Below, in pieces: positions 21,565 to 30,874 of a stretch of DNA of 64,000 nucleotides. The number at the start of each line of letters is the position of its first letter. Position 1 is the first letter of the stretch. Location of the stretch: positions 868,001-932,000 of the forward strand of contig NW_026570223.1 of assembly GCF_019649055.1 (NCBI RefSeq), given 5' to 3'. Below the pieces are notes generated by a model. It saw only the letters and a program-made list of their open reading frames with translations. It ran no database searches and was not told the origin of the DNA. Origin of the DNA: Paramacrobiotus metropolitanus (lineage: Eukaryota > Tardigrada > Eutardigrada > Parachela > Macrobiotidae). The translations under genes were made by a program, and so were the position numbers.

Positions 21565-22663
21565 CTAGGTTCGAACATAGGTGGTGACGATCTGATCTTC
21601 AGGTCGACTTAGTGTCGCCTTAGTCGACATCACCGTTTGTTGAGCTTCTGTCACTCCAGTCGACCCGCTTCCAGTTGGCGAAGGTCGGCTCAACGGTGAA
21701 ATAACCCGTTCGTTGGGTACCGGAATGCTGGTTGGCGATCCAGCTGGATGAGGGCCACTTCGTGGTGGTACCTCGGAATCTTCCGTTCCAACCGTTGGTT
21801 CGGTCGGCTGGATGCCCGCATCCGACTTGTTGTCGGTTGGTTTCCGTTCCATGTTGGTCGGCTGTGAATTGCCGACTTCCTTTTGTCCGACCTCCGTGGT
21901 CGGCTTCTGTTGTCCGACCTTTGAGGTTGGTGAAATCTTTCCGACCTGTGTGGTCGGTTGGACTATGCCGACTTCTGTTGTCAGCTGTTCCTGTCCGGTC
22001 GTAGTCGGCAACTGTTATCCGACTTCCGTGGTCTGTGGTAGGTCGACCTTCTGTTGGTCGACTTCCATTACCGAGGGTTGGTCGACCATTTGTTGGTCGA
22101 CTTCCCTTGCCGGTTGTTGTTGACCGATTTCCACAGAGGTCGGACGAAAATCGCCGACCTTTATGGTTGGCGACCTCCGACCGACTTCCTTGGTTGGCGT
22201 GTCTATGTGGGACGAGATCGACTTCGGCGTTCCTTCCGTCCTGTTGGGCGAATGCCCTCCGAGCTCGGTGGTTTTTGTAACCGTTACCGAGCTCTGAGCT
22301 CTGTGTGAGCTCGACTCCTGATCGGCATGGGACAATGTGGTCCCAGCCTGCAGCTGTTCCACATCCCCCCCCCCCGGTCGGGTGGGACGGGGCTGCTATG
22401 TCAGCTTGGGTATCCAGGAACGTTCTGTCCCTGGCGTCCTCGAAACTGTCATCCGAAGTTGGATTCGAGTCGGCAAGGAGGATCCGCTCGTTGCGTCTTT
22501 CCCTTGCCTCTGCCGACTTAGTCGAGTCGGTTGAGGACGGCTGACTTCGGTCTTGACCGGCGTATCTGAGTGAGTACGCAGTGGTCGATGTCGCACGCCG
22601 GGAGTAATCCTTGTTGTACTCCTTGGCGTACTCGTTCTTCTTGGAATTCGACATTGTTGTCAA
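21565..22663 (-). CDS. Thr/Pro/Gly-rich 5' coding region of the element
   Basis: The first long open region after the leader, up to 347 codons in one frame and 148 in an overlapping one. The protein is low-complexity and polar. The shorter frame carries tandem PTTEVG, PTTQVG and PTSKVG hexapeptides, each encoded by a small DNA palindrome. Overlapping open frames over a palindromic repeat make the true frame uncertain. No known domain was recognised. A run of eleven or so C near 22367 is a place where assembly errors are common. Confidence 0.45.
21887..22170 (-). repeat. Dense array of palindromic microrepeats
   Basis: Within 284 bases there are at least six palindromes of the same design: 21887-21903 (CCGACC, loop TCCGT), 21914-21930 (one wobble), 21941-21957 (CCGACC, loop TGTGT), 22042-22062 and 22081-22101 (GTCGACC arms, 7-base loops), and 22154-22170 (one wobble). 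Weaker copies lie between them. In one minus-strand frame they code for a chain of PTTEVG, PTTQVG and PTSKVG peptides. Confidence 0.85.
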
Positions 22664-22669
22664 ATCGGG

Positions 22670-23941
22670 TCGGCTCTGATGGAGCCTTAAAGGTCTTATC
22701 GGTTAGAAACAGAAAGTCGAACAATCTCCTGTGTGCAGATGTTCGATATAATCGAGAACGTCTTTGGGTTCAGGAACTTCCGAGTGTCAGGTTCTTCCGA
22801 CTTGTTGTTGTTGATGATGTTGTGTCTGTTGATGACTCAGTACACAGGGTTAATATACGGTACAATGGTACAGTACAGTACGTAATAGTAGTACGGTGTG
22901 GTACGTCCCATACTACTGTGCTGACCAGTGTGACGTCACAGGGTTAAGTGGTCTTGCACTTATCTGTCTACGTCACAGATAGCGAGCCGCGTGCAAAAGT
23001 TACAAAAAATGATGACAGCCTATGTTAAGCTATGGGAACTTTCCCCTGCACGCTGATTGGCTGCCCTCAAAGTACTGAAAGTCGGTCGTTCTGACGTGAC
23101 AAGGAAATACGAGAATTTTGGCGCTATTTTCCACCAGAAAAACAAATTAATTTAGGTCGGCTAGAAAGTTTATCTAGTCGGATTTTTAATTTCTAAGTCG
23201 TTAGAAATTAGTTTTAGTAATTAAAGAATTTTTCTGGTGGTCGAAACACCGTTAAAAATCGAAAAGAAAGGAAATTTCCGACCTGTTGCCGGTTAGTCTT
23301 TGTCTGACTGTCTAGACAGGTTCGTTGACCTAGCAGGTCGGTTCTCGACCAAAAGCAAAATTCCGAGTCGGTTTCTCCGTCAGAAATTACTTTTTCACCG
23401 TTGAAAATTTTAGATTAACCGCTAGAAGTTGTTTTCTACGGTCAGAAAGTTAAAAGCCGACCTAGTTACGGCTAAAATCGACCTACAACCGTGACTTTAC
23501 CAGTGTCGGTGTCGGTTCTGGTCGGTTTCCTCCGTCCGAGGTAGGAAATCCGTCGTTTCCGAGCTGAAATCCGCGAGTAAAGTTGCGGGTCGGTGTTCAA
23601 ACCGATGGTCCCCGTATTATGGAGTAATCCTGCGCGCTGCAGACTCTCGTTCGAGTCCGTTCCGTCCGTTGGGAGAAGAAAATTCCGTGCTGTTGGGAAG
23701 TTGACCGTTCTTCCTGTGTCGAAGAAACGGTAACTGTGCTCACCAGCTGGGCAAGAATCACTTCAGTGATCCCTGTTTATCCTCAGCTGTAAGACGATGC
23801 GATCTGTGTGATCGACAGTCAAGGCAGCGACTGCTTCAGCAGTCGATCTGACAGTGACTGAAAAGGTTCCCGTCGAGTTCTCCGAAAGTGAAGCCTTCAC
23901 CGTCTCCTCAAAGGTTCCGTCGAAGGAAAACCAGCAAAAAT
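22670..23941 (-). other. Untranslated leader of the giant element
   Basis: About 1.27 kb between the primer site and the first long ORF. It has no long ORF but the same CCGAC/GTCGG word bias as the body. Two small perfect hairpins with a TTCA loop (plus strand) lie at 23757-23770 and 23828-23845, 100-190 bases downstream of the primer site, which is where packaging or dimerisation signals are found in retroelements. That role is inference. Confidence 0.6.
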
Positions 23942-23951
23942 GCTGCTACCA
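23942..23951 (-). other. Primer binding site (initiator tRNA-Met type)
   Basis: Directly after the LTR, the minus strand reads TGGTAGCAGC. Animal initiator tRNA-Met ends in CUGCUACCA, whose complement is TGGTAGCAG, so nine of the ten bases fit. This is the expected place for the minus-strand DNA primer. Confidence 0.72.
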
Positions 23952-24400
23952 TGTAACAGACTATGGCGAGGAGATCACGAGTGTGCTTTATTGACAAATA
24001 AAGGGGGAACAATGCTGCGTATAGCAGGGAAGCAAGAACAAAGGCGCGTCTGGCCAAATCTAGCGTAAGTGGTTGCTAAAAAGTTCTTGAGCGTCTTTCC
24101 AGGCGTTGAAGAAAGAACTGCTGGCGGCAACCACGTGCTTGGTGCAGGCCAGATATCAGCTGTGTGATGCGCAGACTGGACTCGATCCAACGCGAGCGTA
24201 TGAACGCTGATTGGTGCTGCGAGAGAGGGACGAGAGAGCAGTCCACTCAGTGTATGCGCTGCGTATATCCGCTTCAGCGGATGAGTCAGTGCAGCAGCAC
24301 ACATACGTACAAGTGAGAGAGGCGGTATACGGCATGCAAGTGGGTGCAAGTACGTCCTGTGTGGACCGTACTCACCACGCGCAGGCTGTTGCCTTTGACA
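23952..24400 (-). repeat. 5' LTR of the giant element
   Basis: On the minus strand this 449 bp segment begins TGTCAAAGG and ends GTTACA, the usual TG...CA form. It is immediately followed by a sequence matching the 3' end of initiator methionine tRNA. An AATAAA polyadenylation signal lies near its 3' part (about 23993-23998). A small perfect hairpin (arms ATCCGC/GCGGAT, loop TTCA on the plus strand) sits at 24267-24282. The second LTR is not in the window, so the outer limit (24400) rests on the TG rule alone. Confidence 0.8.
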
Positions 24401-24577
24401 ATATTTAGTAATATAATATGTTCCCAAAAGTTTTTGCCAGACTTCATTGCGCTGTATGAGGAATCTAAGATCACAACGTAGTTTTCTAGAAAATCTACGG
24501 CAACTGATTCCGTACTAAACACTTACAAATTTACGTAGTAGTAACAGAGTACTGTACTATTCAATTTGGCTAAGATT
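24401..24577. other. Flank of the giant element
   Basis: AT-rich sequence directly outside the 5' LTR. The target-site duplication would start here (ATATT...), but the other side is outside the window. Nothing else was recognised. Confidence 0.4.
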
Positions 24578-24728
24578 ATTTTGCCGCCCTTACTACGGTA
24601 ATTAATAGCCAAAGGCTATTGTAACGCAGTGTGCGGCTAAATAGTGAATGGCTATTTTGCCGGCCATAGTGGGGTAAAATAGCTAAAGGCTATTTTGCCG
24701 CAAATACTGCGACAAAATAGCCACTTCG
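24578..24728. repeat. Tandem array of about four 36-40 bp hairpin units
   Basis: Four degenerate units begin ATTTTGCCG or ATTGTAACG and end AGCCAAAGGCT-like. Each is itself an inverted repeat (ATTTTGCCGC ... GCGACAAAAT). The result is a chain of small stem-loops. No coding potential is seen, and it resembles no element I can name. Confidence 0.75.
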
Positions 24729-25056
24729 ATTCAGGTTATATTCAATTTTCAGTTCGCGAAATAATTACTGTAAAATAAGTAAAATAATAAGTAAAGGAAT
24801 AACGTACAAATTTACAGTTACGAGTAAAACGTTAACCGATGAGTGGCAGAGTGTGATTTTAACAGGATTTTATTATAATTATAAAGTAACAGGATTAAAG
24901 GATTTGGCCCGGTACATAGCACCAAATATCTGTACTTTAACAGCAAATAAACAGCCGTATAACATTCGTAGATGATTGTCTGTTGCTCGAAATCAATAAG
25001 TGAATGAACAGGTCTACAAAATCCCATCCTACCGGTATAGATCCTACCGGTATCAT
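24729..25056. other. AT-rich spacer
   Basis: About 330 bases with no credible gene. Near its right end the word ATCCTACCGGTAT occurs twice in a row (about 25026-25053). Confidence 0.4.
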
Positions 25057-25412
25057 CCCATTTCGCCTACGGGACATTTCGCCTAAAAATTCGATTCGAA
25101 TCATAAATAACGCCAATACCAAAACGTTTTCTTCTGGTTTCTTATTTTTACTTATTTTTCCATGCTTTCTTAGGTTGTCTCAGGTTTTTTTAGGTTTTCC
25201 TTTGTTGTCTGTTTTCTCATTTTTTCCTACGTTTTCTTCTGAAATTTTCATATGTTTTCTTAGCCGCATTTGTACACTCTCAATACGGAAATTAAATCCA
25301 GCACCGCCCGTTTACAGTGTTATTTATGAATTATGATTCAAATCAAACTGTTAGGCAAAACGTCCCGTAGGCGAAATGTCCCGTAGGCTAAATATCCCGT
25401 AGGCGAAATGGG
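25057..25412. mobile_element. Fold-back (MITE-like) element
   Basis: The left end begins CCCATTTCGCCTACGGG and the right end is its reverse complement. The arms continue imperfectly for 60-90 bases to a shared ATCATAAATAA-like inner edge. The right arm holds three copies of a CCCGTAGGCGAAAT-like word, the left arm fewer, so the arms have grown unequally. The middle is T-rich. No coding sequence and no clear target-site duplication were seen, so the transposon superfamily is open. Confidence 0.75.
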
Positions 25413-25444
25413 TGGCAGCCCAAAAACCAGACTGTGAAGACTTT

Positions 25445-25688
25445 TGTAAGGGCGGGACGCCCCGCCCTCCTGAGTAGCTATTCGCTGTTTTTGGGGATTT
25501 CCACCCCGCACATTTCTGCGCTGTTTTGACGGATCTGCAGTACAGTTGCACTGGCTGCAGGATCCTTCCTCGTTAGTCTGGTGTTGCTGCGCCACGGTGC
25601 GCATTAGATTCGGCAATAAAGCCTCATCCGGGTTCACCGCTGTTCGCTGTCGAGGATACGCGTGGCGCCCATACGGCCCCGCGTTATA
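25445..25688 (+). repeat. Left LTR of the miniature element
   Basis: Begins TGTAAGGGCGGG and ends GCGTTATA. An AATAAA signal lies inside at about 25616. It is base-for-base the same as the copy at 26481-26724, as far as a reading by eye can tell. Confidence 0.92.
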
Positions 25689-25703
25689 TGGTAGCAGATC
25701 TGG
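25689..25703 (+). other. Primer binding site of the miniature element
   Basis: TGGTAGCAGATCTGG directly after the left LTR. The first ten bases are complementary to the 3' end of animal initiator tRNA-Met. The giant element uses nearly the same site. Confidence 0.78.
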
Positions 25704-26472
25704 CTATCGTTTCCAGCTGCGCGCGCTCGTCGCGCCCGCAGCACCTCTGAGTTATGAACCCCATTTAACCCCGGGGTGTGGAGCTACATTCCCACCCCAC
25801 CACGCGGAACGTGATGGATCCTCTCCCAACTGACGGAGATGGACGCCTCCCCGCGACGGATGCCTCCCAAACTGGACGGAGATGCCGCGGAGCGAGAAAC
25901 GCCTCCTGCGATGCCGTGGAGCGAGAATTGCCTCCTGCGATGCCGACGGCGAACGCGACCCGGACCAGCGGGAAACCAGAACGGATACACCGCCAACAGC
26001 AGCACCAACTCCGATCCCAACGGCACGGATCGACCACCAGCATCACGCCGAAGAATTCCCCCACCATAACACTGCCCGAACTTCCTGGGACGGCGACCTC
26101 CCCCGGACGGAGCAGTGGAATTCACCGCGGATTTGCGTGCTTTGTTTTTTTGCAGGGGTCACGGGCCACATAGACCCCAAACCCCTGCCCAAATTTCCCC
26201 AGAACGTGACCTTTCCCTTGCTGAAGAAACAACGGAATTTACCCGTTTCCGGGTTGGACCCTGGATCTGGCGCGACAGTGCGTTGACCCAGACGGTTGAC
26301 TCGGACCGAACCGGAGACGACCTGACCCGGAACCCAACCTGAGCCGAACCGGATTTGAGCCGACCAAACTGGAACCGAGCCGACCGGATTAACCGCCCGA
26401 ACCGGACCGGCGGGGGGGTGCGGATCCTCCGAATCCTGGGAGATTTCGCTCCGAGGACGTAGCGATGCCTGC

Positions 26473-26480
26473 AAAAGGGG
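26473..26480 (+). other. Polypurine tract of the miniature element
   Basis: AAAAGGGG immediately upstream of the right LTR, the position and composition expected for the plus-strand primer. Confidence 0.75.
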
Positions 26481-26724
26481 TGTAAGGGCGGGACGCCCCG
26501 CCCTCCTGAGTAGCTATTCGCTGTTTTTGGGGATTTCCACCCCGCACATTTCTGCGCTGTTTTGACGGATCTGCAGTACAGTTGCACTGGCTGCAGGATC
26601 CTTCCTCGTTAGTCTGGTGTTGCTGCGCCACGGTGCGCATTAGATTCGGCAATAAAGCCTCATCCGGGTTCACCGCTGTTCGCTGTCGAGGATACGCGTG
26701 GCGCCCATACGGCCCCGCGTTATA
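26481..26724 (+). repeat. Right LTR of the miniature element
   Basis: Same 244 bp sequence as the left LTR, directly preceded by the purine tract AAAAGGGG and followed by CTTT, matching the left flank. Confidence 0.92.
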
Positions 26725-27440
26725 CTTTCGGTAGTGTTGGTTGATCTAATTTTATATAGTAATGCCCATCCATTTGAGTTCGTTACCACTTACAGTCAGT
26801 GGCAACAGACAGCAGGTATTTTTTGCATGTTTTTTTCTGTCCAAAGGTCACTGCCGATTCATAGCGGATGTTTCTGTTTTTTTTTTATTCGTATAAGTAT
26901 CTTGTTTTTCGATAAGGTTTCGTTGATAGCAGGGCCGCTCGATGACCCAGCCACCAAATGGATGATCACACAACAATTTCATTTTTGGCTGTACATGTAA
27001 TCAGCACAACGGCATCCCGTTTTGGGATAGCCACACGCAGTGTTCCGGCGCCTACCTGCTACAAACAGTGTTCTCGTCTTCCTAGAGTACAGATAGTTGT
27101 ACAAAAACAGTTTAACTTTATTCGGTTAGAGCGCAATACCGTCCGCGAGTTGCTAACGAAAGCTCAAAAAAGCAGTTGGTAAAAGGAAATACATGTAGCA
27201 TGTAAAATACTTTTTTATAATCTACCGGAAGTACGCTGATCACCTGTGCGACTAATTTTGTTGTGGACTAATTTTCTTCAACAACACTATTATGTACAGC
27301 CATCTATTTCTGGGTCGTGTTTAGATTTTACTATTATACTGCGAGATTATGATGGTTTGTGATGACTTTTCCTGAAGTATCATTAACAACATACTAACCG
27401 CATCACTATATGCACATAAAGCTAAAGTGCAACTGGCACG
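26725..27440 (+). promoter_or_regulatory. Upstream region of the first Cys-rich gene
   Basis: About 700 bases before the ATG at 27441. Stretches around 26930-27040 (GGGCCGCTCGATGACCCA, ACAACGGCATCCCG) recur upstream of the paralogous gene at about 35810-35910, so the promoter was copied with the gene. A TATA-like TATATG lies near 27409. No other gene is visible. Confidence 0.55.
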
Positions 27441-29896
27441 ATGATCTTTGGTCTCAGTGCTTTGATATGGATCACTTCGGTAAGATTTTCTAAATTTTGT
27501 GCCAGTGACCTCCTACGCTAGACTCCGCTTGCATTTGTCAAAACTTTTATGCCAGCTCCTTTTGTAATAAACCTATGTTTTAAAACAATTTGCTATACAG
27601 CCGTGCGTTTAACTTGCTTTATTTTAAAAAAAAACTTCAGCTTGACCTGTCATACTGTGTTATCGTTTACTTAATCTTATTTCTTGGGGTAAATTGCGTG
27701 AAATTTTCGTCAGTTCCAAATTTAAAATTTTAATAAATTCGGCTTAGCGCAATATTCGAGGAGACTGTTTGTTTTTATCGCAGGTGTGGCAGGTGAACGG
27801 CCAATACCGATCCCGTTCATACAACTATAACAGTAATAACTACCGGTACGCTAATCTTCCGAAGCACACCGTCTGTTCTGCAATAATATTGCTTCGTAAA
27901 ATTATTTCTGTTAACTAGAACACCTGAATACGAGGAAAGGGACACCTTCTCGCTTGATCCGCGGAGTTACCGCTATAGTAACCGTTCCAGTGGGAGTTAT
28001 GGCGATCGCGACGGTCGAAGTTATTCCCCATACCGCAAATCCTCCACCTATTTAACCACCTACACCAGCAACAACTGCCCCATCAACCTGGAATGCCCGG
28101 AACTACCCTACATCCCACCCTGTCCAGAACAGCCCGCCACGCCCGCCTGCCCCGTTCCGCCGGCCTGTCCAGAGGTCACCTGCCCCAACTGTCCAGCCTG
28201 CCCCAAGTGCACCTGTCCAGCGTGCCCGGCATGTCCGAAATGCGATTGTGATGGGGATTACAAGGATGATGTCGGAGACATGTTATGTAAGCAACAGGTT
28301 TTATTATCAAGTGTTTATCGCGCTGTTGCAATGAAGGCGCCAAATTTACCATAGCGTGTACTGCTATGAAAAGTTAACTCTACGGGTAATTTTGGTGTTC
28401 ACAAAGCGCCATCGTTATTAAAATAGATTATTAATTCAACTGGTAGTGCAAATAATTGTTTACTTACACTTTTATGTACACAGAGTGATGTTTTTATTGA
28501 TACTGATGGTAAGTAAGTGATACTACTGTACTAACATTGTGCTACAGTAAATGTCGCGCACACGCGCGTCTGTTCGATAATAATAATTATTAGGATTTTC
28601 AGTCAAATTGGTGAGCGTACAACAATTGCAGGCGCCGTATGGAGTCCATTGATCCTGTCAAAATTTTGCTGGCATCACTGGGGAGGCGGAGGCAGTTGCG
28701 GTGGCTTTGCCACGGAGGTCGAAAGGTCGTCCTGTCTCAATGCGCTTGGTCAAACTGGACAGGTTACCTTAACCAGTCCAGCTGCAGCTGCACCTCCGCT
28801 GGCAGGATCGCAAGGCTCTTCCATTTTAGACCTATTGAACAGTTTCTTTTTGACCGGCGGGAGTGGTACTAATCCCGCTTTGCTGGATTTGGCGCAGAAA
28901 ATATCTGCAGGGGGAACCGCAAGTGCAGACCTACAAAGTTTGACAAGTGCAAACTTGCAAAGTTTGCAAAGTTTACTAGGAACATCCCAGTCGGGAGCAT
29001 CCCTGTTAAGCGCTCTACCAGGAAACCCTCGCTCGATTCTGCCATCAGCGCAGGGCACGACGTCTGGTCTTCTCACGGTAAGAAAGGCACAACAATACCA
29101 TGTAATCATTAAATATATGAAATTAATAGGTGCGATTCATTTATTTAAAACTGGCTGTTGTTTAGGGCTTCGGTTATTTTTTATCGACGTATTCTTATAC
29201 GCAGATGATTATTATGAGTCTCAAGTTCTTCGTTGTTTTGTTTATTACAGGGAGCTACAAGCCCGCGCAAGAAGTTTTTCAGACGGGTAATACAATTATA
29301 AATGTAATACAATTATAAATTTTCTAATGCAACTGGTTTAATTAAGACGTAAGCATTCGGGTTTTTAAGATACATTTATTGAATGTATTTATTGTCGACT
29401 ATTTATTATCAATTTTAAGATATACTGTATTAATTTCCAGAACTTATATTAAATTTTATTTTTCTTTCAAAAACGTGAATTATAAAGCTGAAAAAAATAC
29501 TAATCCACTATATCGTAATTTTTTGTAAGAGATACTTATCATGTTGAAATAAACTCGAAGCGCAAGTGGAAATTGTTCCAGCTTATTGCTTCAATATCTT
29601 TCTGGACATGTACACAATAGATTCATCGGCTAATTTTGCAGCCTAATCCTGGTCAAGTATGCCCTAAGGATATCGTGGTGCTAGGTGGTCAAACGTTCTG
29701 CCTGGGCGATACGGCGCAGGAGACTTCCGGAGCCACGGTCACCGCGCAAGCTACAAACTCCACGGTATATAAGATTACAAAATTTTCAGTCCCACGTTTC
29801 ATGCATGTGGTTCATTTAAGCAATACATTTATTCAGGATTCTGGAAATCCGCCAGCAACGGGAGTCGCTTTAGTGGCCAACACCACTTCTGTTTAA
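27441..29896 (+). CDS. Secreted Cys/Pro-rich protein, copy 1A (7 exons)
   Basis: Predicted 377-residue protein from exons 27441-27479, 27784-27845, 27919-28286, 28632-29077, 29251-29286, 29642-29764 and 29837-29896; all junctions are GT-AG and keep phase. Residues 1-19 form a signal peptide (MIFGLSALIWITSVWQVNG). A Tyr/Ser/Arg-rich stretch follows, then about 60 residues with 14 cysteines in CP-x-C spacing (CPNCPACPKCTCPACPAC). Exon 4 gives a Ser/Leu/Gly-rich domain with one WHHWGGGG motif. Exon 5 encodes a basic RKKFFRR site, a plausible processing site. Exon 6 has two cysteines around GGQTF. I recognise no named family. Secretion is inferred from the signal peptide; a structural or matrix role is possible. 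The gene at 36277 is its close duplicate. Confidence 0.8.
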
Positions 29897-30628
29897 TTAA
29901 CAGAAATATATTCTTGTGGCGACAGTAATTCTTCCTGCTCATAATACTGGAAATCTCCGCAAATCAGTATCCATACTACGGCCGGCATTCGAATGATACG
30001 CACCTAAACTCTTTTATAATGCCTGGCTCTACCATACTGCCGGTGGATTTTATTTCGAACTTTACTTTCTTGTACATATTGTGAAGAGTATTTATTTATC
30101 TTACGTGTGTTCGTTTTTATTATTACTCGTTGATATTGCCTTTTGGACGTGGCCGATCTGCCGCTACTTGTTAGTAAAGCCATAAAACCGCAACAATTTA
30201 CAATCTTCGTACGGTCCGTGGTGTATTATACTAATATTCTCCAGACATATTTGAAGTTGATTTTCTAAGCATAATGATTTCCATCACGAAACATAATAAT
30301 CTCCATCAAAACATAATAATCTCCATCACGATAAAGGCAAGATTTAACGTAGTAGCAGTTGTCCAGATTCAAATAAATATATGCAGTACGTAGAAAAAAC
30401 CATAGATGCCAGCCGAATTCTTTTGGCACTTGCAAATTAATCATTTCCATTTGCTCAAAACCATTAATAATCATTATAATGATTATTTCTTCAAAATAAT
30501 TTATTTTATTTATCTTCTACTCGGAGCGTGCATCTTGCTGCACAAGCAAATTAATATCTAGAATTAAATAAATAAATGCTTAACAGCAAAGAACAAAATC
30601 GGTATTGTGAAAATGTGGGAATGAGGGT
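29897..30628. other. Intergenic, AT-rich
   Basis: 3' flank of the gene ending at 29896. A short CATCACGAAACATAATAATCTC-like word is repeated near 30280-30335. No gene seen. Confidence 0.4.
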
Positions 30629-30874
30629 CAGGCCCGCGCTGGGGTTTTTTGGTAGGGGGGGGCGGAATGCCGCCGGGGGGCGGCGTTTTGGCTAAAATCC
30701 GCCGGGGTGGCGGCCAGAAACTGGTGGGGGCGGAGGGGTGCGGAAGGGGGGCGCCATACTTTAAATTCGCCCCCCGGCGGTCAAAAACCGAAAAATCGCC
30801 GCCCCCACGGCGGCCAAAAATCGAGAAAGGGGGGGGCGGCCGCCCCCACCGCCCCCCCCTCCAACGCGGGCCTG
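30629..30874. mobile_element. hAT-type MITE
   Basis: A 246 bp GC-rich insert starting CAGGCCCGCGCTGG and ending CCAACGCGGGCCTG, i.e. terminal inverted repeats of 14 bp with one mismatch. It is flanked by a perfect 8-bp duplication ATGAGGGT (30621-30628 and 30875-30882). CAG ends with an 8-bp duplication are the hallmark of hAT transposons. The interior has many G and C runs and further inverted sequence, and codes for nothing recognisable. Confidence 0.9.

Larger units (their letters stand above)
1..24400 (-). mobile_element. Giant Ty3/Gypsy-type LTR retrotransposon (3' end outside window)
   Basis: One element fills the left 24.4 kb on the minus strand. Its 5' LTR is at 23952-24400, followed by a primer binding site, a leader, Gag-like sequence, then protease, reverse transcriptase, RNase H and integrase in the Ty3/Gypsy order. 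Coding sequence continues for about 10 kb beyond integrase. Base composition and the CCGAC/GTCGG words stay the same from the LTR to base 1, so the left end lies beyond the window. Known Ty3/Gypsy elements are mostly 5-10 kb; giants such as plant Ogre and planarian Burro are the closest in size. It looks broken, with roughly half a dozen or more interruptions, mostly in the pol part, but long open stretches (over 1,000 codons) suggest a fairly young insertion. No age from LTR divergence is possible because only one LTR is visible. Confidence 0.93.
25445..26724 (+). mobile_element. Miniature LTR element (TRIM-like), complete
   Basis: A 1,280 bp unit with two direct terminal repeats of 244 bp that look identical by eye. 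A primer binding site follows the left repeat and a purine tract precedes the right one. The target-site duplication ACTTT flanks the element (25440-25444 and 26724-26728; one base is shared with the repeat end). The 792 bp interior is GC-rich, has short open frames without recognised domains, and contains no polymerase, so it must be moved by enzymes from another element. Identical ends point to very recent insertion. It looks whole for a non-autonomous element. Confidence 0.92.

Noticed and set aside
24578-24728. Possible CRISPR-like array
   Set aside because: Repeat units are degenerate and self-complementary with no unique spacers, and the genome is an animal's.
25338-26673. Two near-identical minus-strand frames (about 95-99 codons) starting MNPDEALLPNLMRT
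   Set aside because: They lie largely in the two copies of the miniature element's LTR, so identity is explained by the repeat, not by coding selection.
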